Shown in pieces: positions 6,778-15,666 of a stretch of 31,503 bases of DNA. This DNA comes from Timburyella sp030842085 (lineage in GTDB: Bacteria; Bacillota; Clostridia; Oscillospirales; Acutalibacteraceae). The stretch spans positions 1 through 31,503 of the forward strand of contig JAUUSE010000020.1 of NCBI GenBank assembly GCA_030842085.1, in the 5' to 3' direction. The number at the start of each line of letters is the position of its first letter. Position 1 is the stretch's first letter. The notes below the pieces were generated by a model that was not told the origin of the DNA, did not search any database, and worked only from the letters and a program-made list of their open reading frames with translations. A program made the translations under genes and the position numbers.

Positions 6778-8706
6778 TTAAGAATTTTTCTTTGTATAAT
6801 TGAGCAGTCCGCCGGCAAGCATCATGTCTTTCTGCCTGTCGGTCAGGTCGACGATGACGTCTATATCCTTGCCGGTTGTTTTATTGTGCAGCTTAATCGA
6901 GCCGTCTTTTATACCGCTTTTTACATTGCTTAAGACAAGCTCATCGTTTAGCGAAATGCCGTCGTAATCCGCCTCATTTGCAAATGTGAGCGGAAGAATG
7001 CCGGCGTTTATAAGATTGGCCTTGTGAATTCTGGCAAATGATTTCACTATTACCGCCTTTATTCCAAGATAGAGCGGAACAAGCGCGGCATGCTCTCTTG
7101 ATGAGCCCTGACCATAGTTTACGCCGCCTATAATAAATCCGCCGCCGTACTCCTTGCAGCGCTCGGAGAAATCAGGGTCAACGCTGCCGAAGCAGAACTT
7201 TGAAAGGTATGGTATATTTGAGCGATAGGGAAGTATCTTCGCGCCGGCCGGCATGATATGGTCGGTGGTTATATTGTCGCCGGTTTTGAGCACCGCGCGT
7301 CCCTCCGTCACGTCGTCGAGCGGCTGACTCTGCGGGAAGGGCTTTATATTCGGCCCGCGCAGTATCTCTACCTTGTCCGCCTCGCCCTCCGGCGCCGGAG
7401 CATCTATCATATTGTCGTTTACCGTAAACTTCTCAGGAACACTGATTTTAAGCTCGCCGCCGATAGTGGTGGGGTCGGTCAGTACGCCGGCAATAGCGGA
7501 AGCAGCTGCCGTTTCCGGGCTTACAAGGTAAATACCAGCATCCTGTGTACCGGAGCGGCCCTCAAAATTGCGGTTGAATGTGCGCAGAGATATGCCGCCG
7601 GAGTTGGGCGACTGACCCATGCCGATGCAGGGACCGCAGGCGCATTCTAAAATTCTGGCGCCGGCAGCAATAAGCACCGACAGCGCGCCGCAGTCGGCCA
7701 GCATGTTAAACACCTGCTTTGAGCCGGGAGCTATTCCAAGACTTACATCCGGATGCACCGTTTTACCCTTTAATATCTCAGCAACCTTAAGCATATCGGT
7801 AAGGGATGAATTGGTGCATGAGCCTATAAGTACCTGGTCTACCTTTATAGGACCTATGTCGCTTATAGACTTAACATTGTCGGGAGAATGCGGCATTGCC
7901 GCCGCTGGCTTAAGCAAAGACAAATCTATATCTATTATCTCGTCATAATGGGCATCGTCGTCGGCATACAGCTCTGTAAAATCTTCTTCGCGGCCCTGCG
8001 CTTTTAAAAATTCACGCGCGACTTCATCCGCCGGGAAAATAGAGGTAGTTGCGCCCAGCTCGGCGCCCATATTGGTGATGGTGGCGCGCTCTGGCACAGT
8101 AAGAGATTTTACACCCTCTCCGCCGTATTCGATTATTTTGCCTACGCCGCCCTTTACGCTCATTATTCTGAGTACTTCCAAAATAACATCTTTTGCGGAA
8201 ACATAGGGACGCAGCTTGCCAGTGAGATTAATGCGCGTCATCTTCGGCATATTTATATGATATTCGCCGCCGCCCATAGCTACCGCAACATCCATGCCGC
8301 CGGCGCCAATGGCAAGCATACCAATGCCGCCGCAGGTCGGAGTATGACTGTCAGAGCCTATAAGCGTCTTGCCCGGCTTTGAAAAGCGCTCAAGGTGAAT
8401 CTGGTGGCAGATGCCGTTACCGGGGCGGGAGAAATATATACCGTGCTTTTTGGCTACCGATTGTATAAAACGATGATCGTCAGCGTTTTCAAAACCCGTC
8501 TGCAGAGTATTGTGATCTATGTAAGCAACCGAGCGTTCAGTCTTAACCCGCGGAATTCCCATAGCCTCAAACTCGAGATAAGCCATGGTGCCAGTAGCAT
8601 CCTGCGTGAGAGTCTGGTCGATTTTGAGACCTATGTCAGCGCCGGGTGTCATCTCGCCGCTTACTAAATGTGACTTTATTATCTTTTCAGCAATAGTGTA
8701 GCCCAT
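6778..8706 (-). CDS. Aconitate hydratase
   Basis: Isomerises citrate and isocitrate through an Fe4S4 cluster. It is 642 aa, the short single-chain type common in Clostridia, not the ~900-aa AcnA. Domains 1-3 (about 1-420) contain GSDSHTPTCGG (117-127) and the cluster ligands Cys297 (GSCTNSS), Cys357 and Cys360 (CACGPCIG). The C-terminal swivel domain has TGDNITTDHIMPAG and the active-site block YGQGSSREHAALVP. The start is supported by GGGAGG 9 bp upstream and a close-to-consensus promoter. It is followed at a distance of 402 bp by isocitrate dehydrogenase. Operator-like repeats overlap and flank its promoter, which suggests a dedicated regulator. Confidence 0.96.
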   Translation of the reverse strand: MGYTIAEKIIKSHLVSGEMTPGADIGLKIDQTLTQDATGTMAYLEFEAMGIPRVKTERSVAYIDHNTLQTGFENADDHRFIQSVAKKHGIYFSRPGNGICHQIHLERFSKPGKTLIGSDSHTPTCGGIGMLAIGAGGMDVAVAMGGGEYHINMPKMTRINLTGKLRPYVSAKDVILEVLRIMSVKGGVGKIIEYGGEGVKSLTVPERATITNMGAELGATTSIFPADEVAREFLKAQGREEDFTELYADDDAHYDEIIDIDLSLLKPAAAMPHSPDNVKSISDIGPIKVDQVLIGSCTNSSLTDMLKVAEILKGKTVHPDVSLGIAPGSKQVFNMLADCGALSVLIAAGARILECACGPCIGMGQSPNSGGISLRTFNRNFEGRSGTQDAGIYLVSPETAAASAIAGVLTDPTTIGGELKISVPEKFTVNDNMIDAPAPEGEADKVEILRGPNIKPFPQSQPLDDVTEGRAVLKTGDNITTDHIMPAGAKILPYRSNIPYLSKFCFGSVDPDFSERCKEYGGGFIIGGVNYGQGSSREHAALVPLYLGIKAVIVKSFARIHKANLINAGILPLTFANEADYDGISLNDELVLSNVKSGIKDGSIKLHNKTTGKDIDVIVDLTDRQKDMMLAGGLLNYTKKNS

Positions 8707-8753
8707 GTATAATTTCCTCCCGTTAATTTATACCTTTAATTAATATATGTTAT

Positions 8754-8782
8754 ATTATCCTACAAAAGCGTCAGATTGTCAA
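8754..8782 (-). promoter_or_regulatory. Sigma-A promoter of the aconitase gene
   Basis: On the minus strand: perfect -35 TTGACA (8777-8782), 17-bp spacer, -10 GATAAT (8754-8759), 48 bp before the start codon. Confidence 0.8.
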
Positions 8783-8859
8783 TAAATTAACTATTTTTAA
8801 GGCGATGCATATATATAATCAGTTAAATAGTTCATATATTTAACAATCATTTAAATTTT

Positions 8860-8876
8860 TTTGTCAATCTGACAAA
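8860..8876. promoter_or_regulatory. Operator-like palindrome upstream of the aconitase gene
   Basis: TTTGTCA-ATC-TGACAAA is a perfect 7-bp dyad around three bases. A second, imperfect copy (TTGACAATCTGAC on the minus strand, 8770-8782, matching 12 of 13 bases in opposite orientation) overlaps the aconitase -35 box. The centres are about 93 bp apart. The regulator is unknown. Confidence 0.5.
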
Positions 8877-8966
8877 TAGTATGCATAAATAGTTCGTCCA
8901 AGACTTTTAAATTTGAATGGCCACAGCTTATATATAAATTACATTTTCAGAAAGCATTAGAAAAAC

Positions 8967-8993
8967 AAAAAAGCCGTGCTCAAAAGCACGGCT
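8967..8993 (-). terminator. Terminator of rpmB
   Basis: Perfect 9-bp stem AGCCGTGCT (8972-8980) / AGCACGGCT (8985-8993) with a 4-nt loop and a T-run on the minus strand. Between this hairpin and the aconitase promoter the 307-bp gap holds only the operator-like sites and AT-rich DNA. Confidence 0.88.
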
Positions 8994-9013
8994 AATTGTA
9001 TAAAAAAATAAGC

Positions 9014-9202
9014 TTACGCGCTTCTTGTCACCTTGCCGGAACGTAGGCAACGGGTGCAGGCGTAAATGCGGCACGGAGTACCGTTAACTACCGCTTTAAC
9101 ACGTTTAATGTTGGGCTTCCACATTTTGTTTGCGCGCCTGTGTGAGTGAGAAACCTTTATACCGAACGAAGGGGCTTTACCGCAGATGTCACATTTTGCC
9201 AT
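9014..9202 (-). CDS. rpmB: 50S ribosomal protein L28
   Basis: Large-subunit ribosomal protein, 62 aa, full length for the family. It begins MAKCDICGKAPSFG and has the conserved SHSHRRANKMWKPN and a second Cys pair CTRC near the end. The four cysteines (Cys4, Cys7 and the CTRC pair) mark the zinc-binding (C+) form. The start is fixed by AAAGGAGGT eight bases upstream. It has its own promoter and terminator and is divergent from rpmE. Confidence 0.97.
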   Translation of the reverse strand: MAKCDICGKAPSFGIKVSHSHRRANKMWKPNIKRVKAVVNGTPCRIYACTRCLRSGKVTRSA

Positions 9203-9251
9203 TTGTCTGCACCTCCTTTAAAATAATCACCAAACTTAAATAGCAAATAAT

Positions 9252-9280
9252 ATAATAACAGATTGTGTATCCTAATGCAA
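9252..9280 (-). promoter_or_regulatory. Sigma-A promoter of rpmB
   Basis: On the minus strand: -35 TTGCAT (9275-9280), 17-bp spacer, -10 TATTAT (9252-9257), about 50 bp before the rpmB start. Confidence 0.7.
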
Positions 9281-9562
9281 GTGTTTTTTTCTAATTTGAA
9301 AAAATAAGGCGGTTGTTATCATTATAATGCGAGCATAAATAAAAATAATCACCGACTGTGCAGATTTAAAAAACGAAGATATGCTCTGCATTTAACGGCA
9401 AAGGCTCGCTAAGCAATATAGCGGTATTTGTGACTCAGTCAAGCTCTGATATGCTTACATTTTTGAGTATATCATAGCACAGAAAATCACAAATGTGAAT
9501 TTGAATACATTAAAAACAAAGCGTCAGTAATTATTTTTATAAAGGAATATAGTAAATAAAGC
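9281..9562. other. Gap between the divergent rpmB and rpmE promoters
   Basis: AT-rich, with no credible gene on either strand. GCGAGC and GCTCGC lie about 70 bp apart as a weak dyad. Nothing else is seen. Confidence 0.5.
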
Positions 9563-9591
9563 TTGATTTTTTGATTGTATTGTGGTAATAT
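9563..9591 (+). promoter_or_regulatory. Sigma-A promoter of rpmE
   Basis: -35 TTGATT (9563-9568), 17-bp spacer, -10 TAATAT (9586-9591), giving a short leader of roughly 35 nt before the start codon. Confidence 0.7.
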
Positions 9592-9632
9592 CTTACTACT
9601 GTGAACAGGTTTATGTGAAAGAGGTGACCAAG

Positions 9633-9842
9633 ATGAAGGAAGGCATACATCCTAAATACGGTACGGCGAAGGTTAGATGCGCCTGCGGCAATGAGTTTGA
9701 AGTCGGCTCAACCAAAGAAGAGATAAAGGTTGACATTTGCTCTAAGTGCCACCCGTTTTTCACAGGTAAGCAGAAGCTGGTAGATACCGGCGGACGTGTT
9801 GACCGCTTTAAGAAGCGTTTCGGCATGGAAGAGAGCAAGTAA
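9633..9842 (+). CDS. rpmE: 50S ribosomal protein L31, zinc-binding form
   Basis: Large-subunit ribosomal protein, 69 aa. MKEGIHPKYG, CACGNEF and CSKCHPFFTGKQK are diagnostic. Cys16, Cys18 and the CSKC pair form the zinc site of the C+ form, so this is the zinc-replete paralog. The start is the ATG after AGAGGTGACCAAG; the open frame runs further upstream to 9582 but without a binding site. It is a single-gene unit with its own promoter and terminator. Confidence 0.97.
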   Translation: MKEGIHPKYGTAKVRCACGNEFEVGSTKEEIKVDICSKCHPFFTGKQKLVDTGGRVDRFKKRFGMEESK

Positions 9843-9882
9843 TATTTTGCAATTATTTTTCACATGAATATTAAACAACTGT

Positions 9883-9920
9883 CCGTGACTGTCTTGATGG
9901 CAGTCGCGGTTTTGTTGTTG
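9883..9920 (+). terminator. Terminator of rpmE
   Basis: CCGTGACTG (9883-9891) pairs with CAGTCGCGG (9901-9909) with one wobble, followed by TTTTGTTGTTG. Confidence 0.8.
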
Positions 9921-9934
9921 TAAAAAATTAGGCG

Positions 9935-9963
9935 TTAACAAAAGCTTGACTTTATGGTATAAT
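9935..9963 (+). promoter_or_regulatory. Sigma-A promoter upstream of the YigZ gene
   Basis: -35 TTAACA (9935-9940), 17-bp spacer, perfect -10 TATAAT (9958-9963). Confidence 0.7.
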
Positions 9964-9969
9964 ATCGAA

Positions 9970-10168
9970 TATAAGGGAAAATTTGCGCTTTTATATGCTA
10001 ATTATTGAAAACGATACTATAGTATATGCTGAAATTGCTTTAATCGGCTTAATGCAATAAAAAGCTGCATTCAACTGCGGTGGGTATTTCTTGCTCAATC
10101 GCAGCTTAAATGTATTAATGCATGTATTCAAGCTGATATTTTAATACATCTGAAAGGGTGAGCGGGCG
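9970..10168 (+). other. Long leader of the YigZ gene
   Basis: About 200 nt lie between the promoter and the coding region. It holds a 7-bp dyad AAGCTGC (10062-10068) / GCAGCTT (10101-10107). No known riboswitch motif was recognised. A 21-codon frame at 9995-10060 has no convincing binding site. Confidence 0.35.
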
Positions 10169-10798
10169 ATAGTAACTGAGTATAAAACTCCGGCGGATTT
10201 TAAGACGGCTGAATTTACCGAAAAAAAGTCTAAATTTATTGCAAGCCTTGCACCAGTGTCAGATGCAGCACAAGCAGAGGACTTTATAAATTCTGTTAAA
10301 GTAAAGCACAGAGATGCACGGCATAATGTTTATGCTTATATATTAAAAGACGGCAGGACAATGCGCTATTCAGACGACGGCGAGCCTCAGGGTACGGCGG
10401 GCCAGCCGATACTTAAAGTAATCAATTCTTTCGGCGTTTGCGACTGCGCGGTAGTGGTAACACGGTATTTCGGCGGCATACTGCTCGGCACAGGAGGATT
10501 GCAGCGGGCTTATTCTAAAGCGGCGCAGCTTAGTCTTGAAAATTCGGAAATAGTTCAGATGAAGCTTTACCGCCGCACTATTATAAGCTGCAGCTATGAT
10601 ATGTACGGCAGAATAGCGTCGGTCGCCGGCGACTGCGGCGGAATAATAAACGACAGCGCCTTTACCGACAATGTAAAAATAGATGTAAATATACCGCACG
10701 ACTTGGCGGATTTTTTTGCTAAGCAGATATACTCAATTACATCCGGCGGCATAATGCCGGAGTATATTGAGAGCGTATACTGCAAATACTCCGGCTGA
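10169..10798 (+). CDS. YigZ/IMPACT family protein with apparent ATA start
   Basis: UPF0029/IMPACT family; the biochemical role in bacteria is not firmly known, though the eukaryotic relative regulates Gcn2. The family core is clear: HRDARHNVYAYIL, DGEPQGTAGQPIL, VVVTRYFGGILLGTGGL, then a C-terminal domain. The conserved N-terminal part (YKTPADFKTAEFTEKKSKFIA) lies upstream of the first usable start codon, a GTG at 10256. In this frame between the stop at 10151 and 10256 there is no ATG, GTG or TTG. The best start is ATA at 10169, after AAAGGGTGAG, giving 209 aa, the usual family length. A start at 10256 would give 180 aa and lose conserved residues. A base change or sequencing error at the start codon is the main alternative. 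Confidence 0.85.
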   Translation: MVTEYKTPADFKTAEFTEKKSKFIASLAPVSDAAQAEDFINSVKVKHRDARHNVYAYILKDGRTMRYSDDGEPQGTAGQPILKVINSFGVCDCAVVVTRYFGGILLGTGGLQRAYSKAAQLSLENSEIVQMKLYRRTIISCSYDMYGRIASVAGDCGGIINDSAFTDNVKIDVNIPHDLADFFAKQIYSITSGGIMPEYIESVYCKYSG

Positions 10799-11131
10799 TA
10801 TTCATGTATATGTACATATGCCGCCGTATTAGCCCGCGTATATGATTAAGAAGCATGCTCACACTTGTATGATAGCTATAGTCATCATCTGTTTTTAGAA
10901 AACATAAATTTAAAGAACTTAGGCTTAAGATTTGCGAAGGAATTATTTGCTTTTTATTATGATGACAGATAATATACAGATATAAGTATGCATAAGCCAT
11001 AAAAAACACATATTTTTTGCTTTAAAGAAAATATAAGTGTATTTTTCAAAATTTAATGGATATTTTTTCATCAAAAAGAGGTATTATTGAATAAATTTCG
11101 TATAAATAAGATGAGAAAGAGGTGAATTGCG
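10799..11131. other. 333-bp gap before the dGTPase gene
   Basis: AT-rich, no credible gene, no strong terminator and no clear promoter. Only weak dyads are seen. Confidence 0.45.
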
Positions 11132-12139
11132 ATGGAAAATTGCATAAGAGTGCGTACAGAGGAAATTGAGAGGAATTTTCTGTCTCAATTTGCCTCACTA
11201 AGCTCTGAAAGCTTAGGGCGCGCAAAGCCGGAAAAGAAGTGCGATATACGCACCGACTATCAGCGCGACAGAGACAGAATACTTCACTGCAATTCATTCA
11301 GAAGGCTTAAGCACAAAACGCAGGTGTTTTTAGCGCCTGAAGGCGATCACTACCGCACGCGTCTGACGCATACATTGGAGGTATCGCAAATAGCGCGTAC
11401 GATATCACGCGCACTGAGGCTTAATGAGGATTTGACGGAAGCCATAGCCTTGGGACATGATTTGGGGCACACTCCTTTCGGACATGCTGGCGAGCGTGCG
11501 CTGAACCGATGCAATGATGCCGGCTTCCGGCATTTTGAGCAGAGCGTAAGGGTGGTAGAGTTGCTCGAAAAGGGCGGCAAAGGGCTAAATCTCACAAAAG
11601 AGGTGGTAAACGGTATTGCCTGCCACACGCGCGGCGAAGAGGCCTTTACGTTAGAGGGCAGAATAGTCCGCGTTGCGGATAAAATTGCCTATATGAATCA
11701 TGATATCGACGACGCTGCACGCGCCGGTGTGATAGCGGAGGGAGACATTCCAAAAGATATTTCAGAAGTGCTGGGAAATTCCAAGAGCGAGCGCATTACG
11801 GCGCTGATAAACAGCGCAATCTTGGGCAGCGACGGCAAGAATGAGATATCTCTTGGCGGAGAAGCAAAGGACGCTTTTTATAAGCTGAATGACTTTTTGT
11901 TTGAAAATGTGTACTTTAATCCAATAGCAAAGAGCGAGGAAAGCAAAGCAGAGGATTTGGTAAGCCGGCTTTTTGAATATTATGTAAATCACAAGGATGC
12001 ATTTACCGGAGAATATAAGGCAATATGCGAGCGTGAGGGCGCACAGCGCGCCGCCTGCGATTACATAGCCGGAATGACTGACCGTTTTGCAATGCACGTA
12101 TACAGCGACTTGTTTATACCAAAGTCATGGCAGTATTAG
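11132..12139 (+). CDS. Deoxyguanosinetriphosphate triphosphohydrolase-like protein (HD domain)
   Basis: Hydrolyses dNTPs, classically dGTP, to the deoxynucleoside and triphosphate. It is 335 aa, the short Gram-positive type. It begins with the family segment DIRTDYQRDRDRILHCNSFRRLKHKTQVF, followed by the HD-domain metal ligands His80 (RLTHTLEV), His109-Asp110 (GHDLGHTPFGH) and Asp183 (RVADKIAYMNHD). The start is supported by AAAGAGGTG. It precedes dnaG and rpoD, a gene order common in Clostridia that links nucleotide pool control to replication priming. A gap of 367 bp before dnaG makes a single transcript uncertain. Confidence 0.93.
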   Translation: MENCIRVRTEEIERNFLSQFASLSSESLGRAKPEKKCDIRTDYQRDRDRILHCNSFRRLKHKTQVFLAPEGDHYRTRLTHTLEVSQIARTISRALRLNEDLTEAIALGHDLGHTPFGHAGERALNRCNDAGFRHFEQSVRVVELLEKGGKGLNLTKEVVNGIACHTRGEEAFTLEGRIVRVADKIAYMNHDIDDAARAGVIAEGDIPKDISEVLGNSKSERITALINSAILGSDGKNEISLGGEAKDAFYKLNDFLFENVYFNPIAKSEESKAEDLVSRLFEYYVNHKDAFTGEYKAICEREGAQRAACDYIAGMTDRFAMHVYSDLFIPKSWQY

Positions 12140-12506
12140 CGCGGCAGGAGACTAAGCAAGTGCTGATTTCATGCTTAATCGGCGGAGACCGACAAGAATA
12201 TATGGCGGTAAGACGGTATGCCGAATATTTTGCAGCAGCTTCTTTTATCGCAGATGTATAAGCATAGTTAAGTGAATTTTCCATCTTTTTTAGGAGATGG
12301 ACATGCTGTCGCGTTGTCATAAGAGTAATAGATTATGTTAACTTATATATTCCGCGCAGAAATGTGAATTGCAGCGGCTCTGCCGCAGACAGCGGGCTAA
12401 ACTAAAGTCATATAATCGTCGTCGAGAGACGGCGATATATCGGACAATTATTTTACGTGTTACAGCTATTTTAAATTATATACAAGAGAAAAGAGGTGAA
12501 ATATGA
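12140..12506. other. 367-bp gap between the dGTPase gene and dnaG
   Basis: No credible gene on either strand and no strong promoter. It holds short G+C-rich dyads (for example GCGGC-TCT-GCCGC near 12376) and a CATC...GATG hairpin near 12283-12300. It could be remnant DNA. Confidence 0.45.
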
Positions 12507-14273
12507 GTGCCTTTACCATATGAGTTTTTGCAGGAGCTAAAATTTAGGAACAGCATAGAAGAGGTTGTATCATCATATGTAAACTTAAAGCACAGGGGGT
12601 CTAACTTTACCGGACTTTGTCCGTTTCACAGTGAAAAGACTCCGTCCTTTACGCTATACCCTGAGAGCGGGTCGTATTATTGCTTTGGCTGCGGCGCCGG
12701 CGGCGATGTCATTACCTTTATAATGCAGATAGAAAATCTGGATTATATGGAGGCGGTGCGCTTTTTGGCGGCGCGTGCCGGAATGAGCATGCCGGAAAAC
12801 ATGAGAGAAGATGAAGCGGAAATACGCCGCAAGGCAAGAATTTTAGAGCTTAACAGGGCGGCCGCGAGATATTATCATTCATGTTTACTGACAAAAGCGG
12901 CAGCGGCACAGCTTAGCTATCTTAAGCAGCGCGGGCTGTCGGCGTCGACAATAAAGCGGTTTGGCTTAGGCGCGGCGCTTAAGCAGTATGACGGACTTTT
13001 AAGGCATCTTAAAACGCTGGGCTATTCGCCACAGGAGGCGGAGCAGGCAAACCTTGCAGTAAAGGGTGTAAATGGGTACAGAGATAGATTTTTTGACAGG
13101 GTAATGTTCCCGATAATCGACCTCAGAGGCAATGTTATAGCTTTCGGCGGCAGGATTTTACCGGGAGTTGAGGGGGCAAAATATCTCAACACGTCAGACA
13201 CGCCGGTGTTTAAAAAGAGCAGAAACGTATATTCGCTAAACATTGCAAAAAACTCAAAGGCGGATTATTTCATTTTAGCAGAGGGATATATGGACGTAAT
13301 AGCGCTGCATCAAGCTGGGTTTGACAGCGCGGTGGCGGCGCTTGGCACGGCTTTCACAGCTGAGCAGGCAAAGCTTATGTCAAGATATAAATCCTCGGTA
13401 ATACTCTCGCTCGACGCCGACGAGGCGGGGCAAAAAGCGACAAGCCGCGCCATAGGAATACTAAATGATGTGGGAATAGAGGTAAAGGTGCTTAAAATAC
13501 CTGGCGCGAAAGACCCGGACGAATTTATAAAGAAATTTGGAGCGGAGCGGTTTAAAGGACTTATAGAGGGCGCATCGAACGACACCGAATTCTTTTTGTT
13601 TAAGGCGAGGGAAAAGTATGACACTGATACGACCGACGGCCGTCTTGCCTTTTTGAATGAAGCGGTAAAAATACTGGCGGAAGTAAAAAATCCGTTGGAG
13701 AGGGATATATACGCCGGCAAACTTTCGGACGAGTTTGATGTGTCTAAAACCACGCTCATTTCGCAGATTAAAAGCGCAGCGAACAAAAATACGCGCACTG
13801 AGCAAAAAAAAGCCGAGTCAAAAATAATAAATCCGGCATATCAGCGCGACGACGTAAATCCAGAGCGCATAACATATCCGAAAGCGGCGCACGCAGAGGA
13901 GCGGCTTATAAAAATACTTATAATGCATCCCGATTTATTTGATAAAATAACGTCTCATATAACTGCCGATGATTTTGTGACGGATTTTAACAGAGACGTG
14001 TTTAAATCGGTTTGCAATACACTTTCAGAAAACAGCGTTTTCGACATATCCTACATAAGCGCTGATTATAATCCTGCACAAATGGGCAGAATAGTGGAAA
14101 TAATGAATTCCGGTGTAAAATCCGCAGATGCAGAGGCGGAATGCGTCGATTTGATAAAGGTGATTAAATCGGAGAAATATGAAAAAGAAAGGGGAGATCC
14201 GTCAAGCTGGTCGGACAGCGATTTTGTAAACGAGATGGACAGGCTTCGTGAAAACAAAGGGGGAAATAATTAG
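12507..14273 (+). CDS. dnaG: DNA primase
   Basis: Makes RNA primers for replication together with the DnaB/DnaC-type helicase. It is 588 aa with standard architecture. The N-terminal zinc finger has Cys38, His41, Cys59 and Cys62 (CPFH...CFGC). The catalytic core contains the TOPRIM residues Glu259 (EGYMDVIAL), Asp303 and Asp305 (SLDADEAG). A C-terminal helicase-interaction region follows. The start is GTG, eight bases after GAGGTG; a nearby ATG at 12503 runs into a stop at once in another frame. Its stop TAG overlaps by one base the GTG start of rpoD, so the two are translationally coupled. Confidence 0.97.
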   Translation: MPLPYEFLQELKFRNSIEEVVSSYVNLKHRGSNFTGLCPFHSEKTPSFTLYPESGSYYCFGCGAGGDVITFIMQIENLDYMEAVRFLAARAGMSMPENMREDEAEIRRKARILELNRAAARYYHSCLLTKAAAAQLSYLKQRGLSASTIKRFGLGAALKQYDGLLRHLKTLGYSPQEAEQANLAVKGVNGYRDRFFDRVMFPIIDLRGNVIAFGGRILPGVEGAKYLNTSDTPVFKKSRNVYSLNIAKNSKADYFILAEGYMDVIALHQAGFDSAVAALGTAFTAEQAKLMSRYKSSVILSLDADEAGQKATSRAIGILNDVGIEVKVLKIPGAKDPDEFIKKFGAERFKGLIEGASNDTEFFLFKAREKYDTDTTDGRLAFLNEAVKILAEVKNPLERDIYAGKLSDEFDVSKTTLISQIKSAANKNTRTEQKKAESKIINPAYQRDDVNPERITYPKAAHAEERLIKILIMHPDLFDKITSHITADDFVTDFNRDVFKSVCNTLSENSVFDISYISADYNPAQMGRIVEIMNSGVKSADAEAECVDLIKVIKSEKYEKERGDPSSWSDSDFVNEMDRLRENKGGNN

Positions 14274-15364
14274 TGGCAAACGAAAAGAACACTGAAATTT
14301 TAGAAGAGACAAAAGCGCTCGAAAACGGAAAAGAAAACGGTGATAAAACCGTTGGGAAAAATGAAGATACGTCAAAAAAAGAGTCTTATGAAAAGGTAGA
14401 TGACGTTGAAGGCAATGAGGATGATCTGTCGGAAGCAGATTTTATGGATTTAGACTCTATAGAGCCGACGCATGACGAGCTTGTAATAGAAGAGCAGGAA
14501 GCGGAAGAATATGAAAACGACGTAACGAATGTTGACGGAGTAACTCTTGACGACCCAGTTAAGCTTTATTTGAAAGAAATAGGCCGTGTTCCGCTGCTCT
14601 CGTCTGATGAAGAAATTGACCTTGCAATGAGGATAGTAGATGGTGACAAAGAAGCTAAAAAGCGTCTTACAGAGGCGAATTTAAGGCTTGTTGTCAGCAT
14701 AGCAAAAAGATATGTCGGCAGAGGCATGCACTTTTTAGACCTTATACAGGAGGGAAATGTCGGACTTATAAAAGCAGTAGAAAAGTTCGACTATACAAAG
14801 GGCTTTAAATTTTCTACGTATGCTACATGGTGGATACGTCAGGCAATAACTCGAGCGATAGCCGACCAGGCGCGTACTATCAGGATTCCCGTGCATATGG
14901 TGGAAACTATAAACAGGCTTAAAAAGGTACAGAGCCAGCTGCTGCACGAAAACGGCTATGACCCTTCTGAAGAGCAGATAGCGGAGGTAATGAATCTTCC
15001 TGTAGAGCGCGTTCGCGAAATAATGCGTGTAGCGCAGGAGCCGGTCTCAATGGAAACACCGATAGGTCCTGAGGAGGACAGCCGGCTGATGGATTTTATA
15101 AAGGACGAGGATGCAATGGCGCCTGACGAGGCGGCGCTTAAAACAATAACCAACGAGGATATTGACAGTGTTCTTAAAACGCTTACGCCAAGGGAAGAAG
15201 CCGTCATAAGGCTGCGCTTCGGACTCGAGGACGGCAGATGCCATACCTTGGAAGAAGTCGGTATGGAATTCCACGTCACACGTGAGCGCATACGCCAAAT
15301 AGAGGCAAAGGCGCTCAGAAAGCTGCGTCACCCGGTACGCAGCAATAAGTTTAAGGACAAATAA
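14273..15364 (+). CDS. rpoD: Primary RNA polymerase sigma factor (sigma-70/sigma-A)
   Basis: Housekeeping sigma factor of 363 aa. It has an acidic N-terminus (about 1-85), region 1.2 at DDPVKLYLKEIGRVPLL (93 on), region 2 with LRLVVSIAKRYVGRGMHFLDLIQEG and the -10 recognition/melting part FSTYATWWIRQAITRAI, then region 3. Region 4 has LTPREEAVIRLRFGLEDG and the helix-turn-helix VTRERIRQIEAKALRKLRHP for the -35 box. It lacks the large insert of proteobacterial RpoD. The start is GTG overlapping the dnaG stop (TAGTG), with AAAGGGGGAAA upstream. A second, similar sigma factor follows 302 bp later. Confidence 0.96.
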   Translation: MANEKNTEILEETKALENGKENGDKTVGKNEDTSKKESYEKVDDVEGNEDDLSEADFMDLDSIEPTHDELVIEEQEAEEYENDVTNVDGVTLDDPVKLYLKEIGRVPLLSSDEEIDLAMRIVDGDKEAKKRLTEANLRLVVSIAKRYVGRGMHFLDLIQEGNVGLIKAVEKFDYTKGFKFSTYATWWIRQAITRAIADQARTIRIPVHMVETINRLKKVQSQLLHENGYDPSEEQIAEVMNLPVERVREIMRVAQEPVSMETPIGPEEDSRLMDFIKDEDAMAPDEAALKTITNEDIDSVLKTLTPREEAVIRLRFGLEDGRCHTLEEVGMEFHVTRERIRQIEAKALRKLRHPVRSNKFKDK

Positions 15365-15666
15365 TTTTATATTTATAAAATTTAAACAATTCTTTCCATT
15401 ACATATATAGATGCCAAAAGCGAATATTAAAATTATAAACTGCAATATAATTGTAATATTAACGCTAATTATAGGCTTGACTAATCGGTTAATGTGCTTT
15501 TATAGGTTTTTGAATTTAAGCTTAAAATATATTTTTCATGTTTTAAATTAGTATTCCTATATTTGCATAATTGTTTGCATAGCAAATTTATATTTATGTA
15601 AACTTAATTTTGTATTATAAACTCAAGTGCAAGCCTTTTTATAACCGCGGTGTCGGAGGAAATGTA
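15365..15666. other. Gap between the two sigma factor genes, with a possible promoter
   Basis: Very AT-rich 302 bp, no gene. A possible promoter has -35 TTGACT (15477-15482), an 18-bp spacer and -10 TATAGG (15501-15506), suggesting that the second sigma gene can be transcribed on its own. Confidence 0.4.

Noticed and set aside
9995..10060. A 21-codon frame in the YigZ leader
   Set aside because: The nearest purine-rich site is too far from the ATG and the peptide has no recognisable features.
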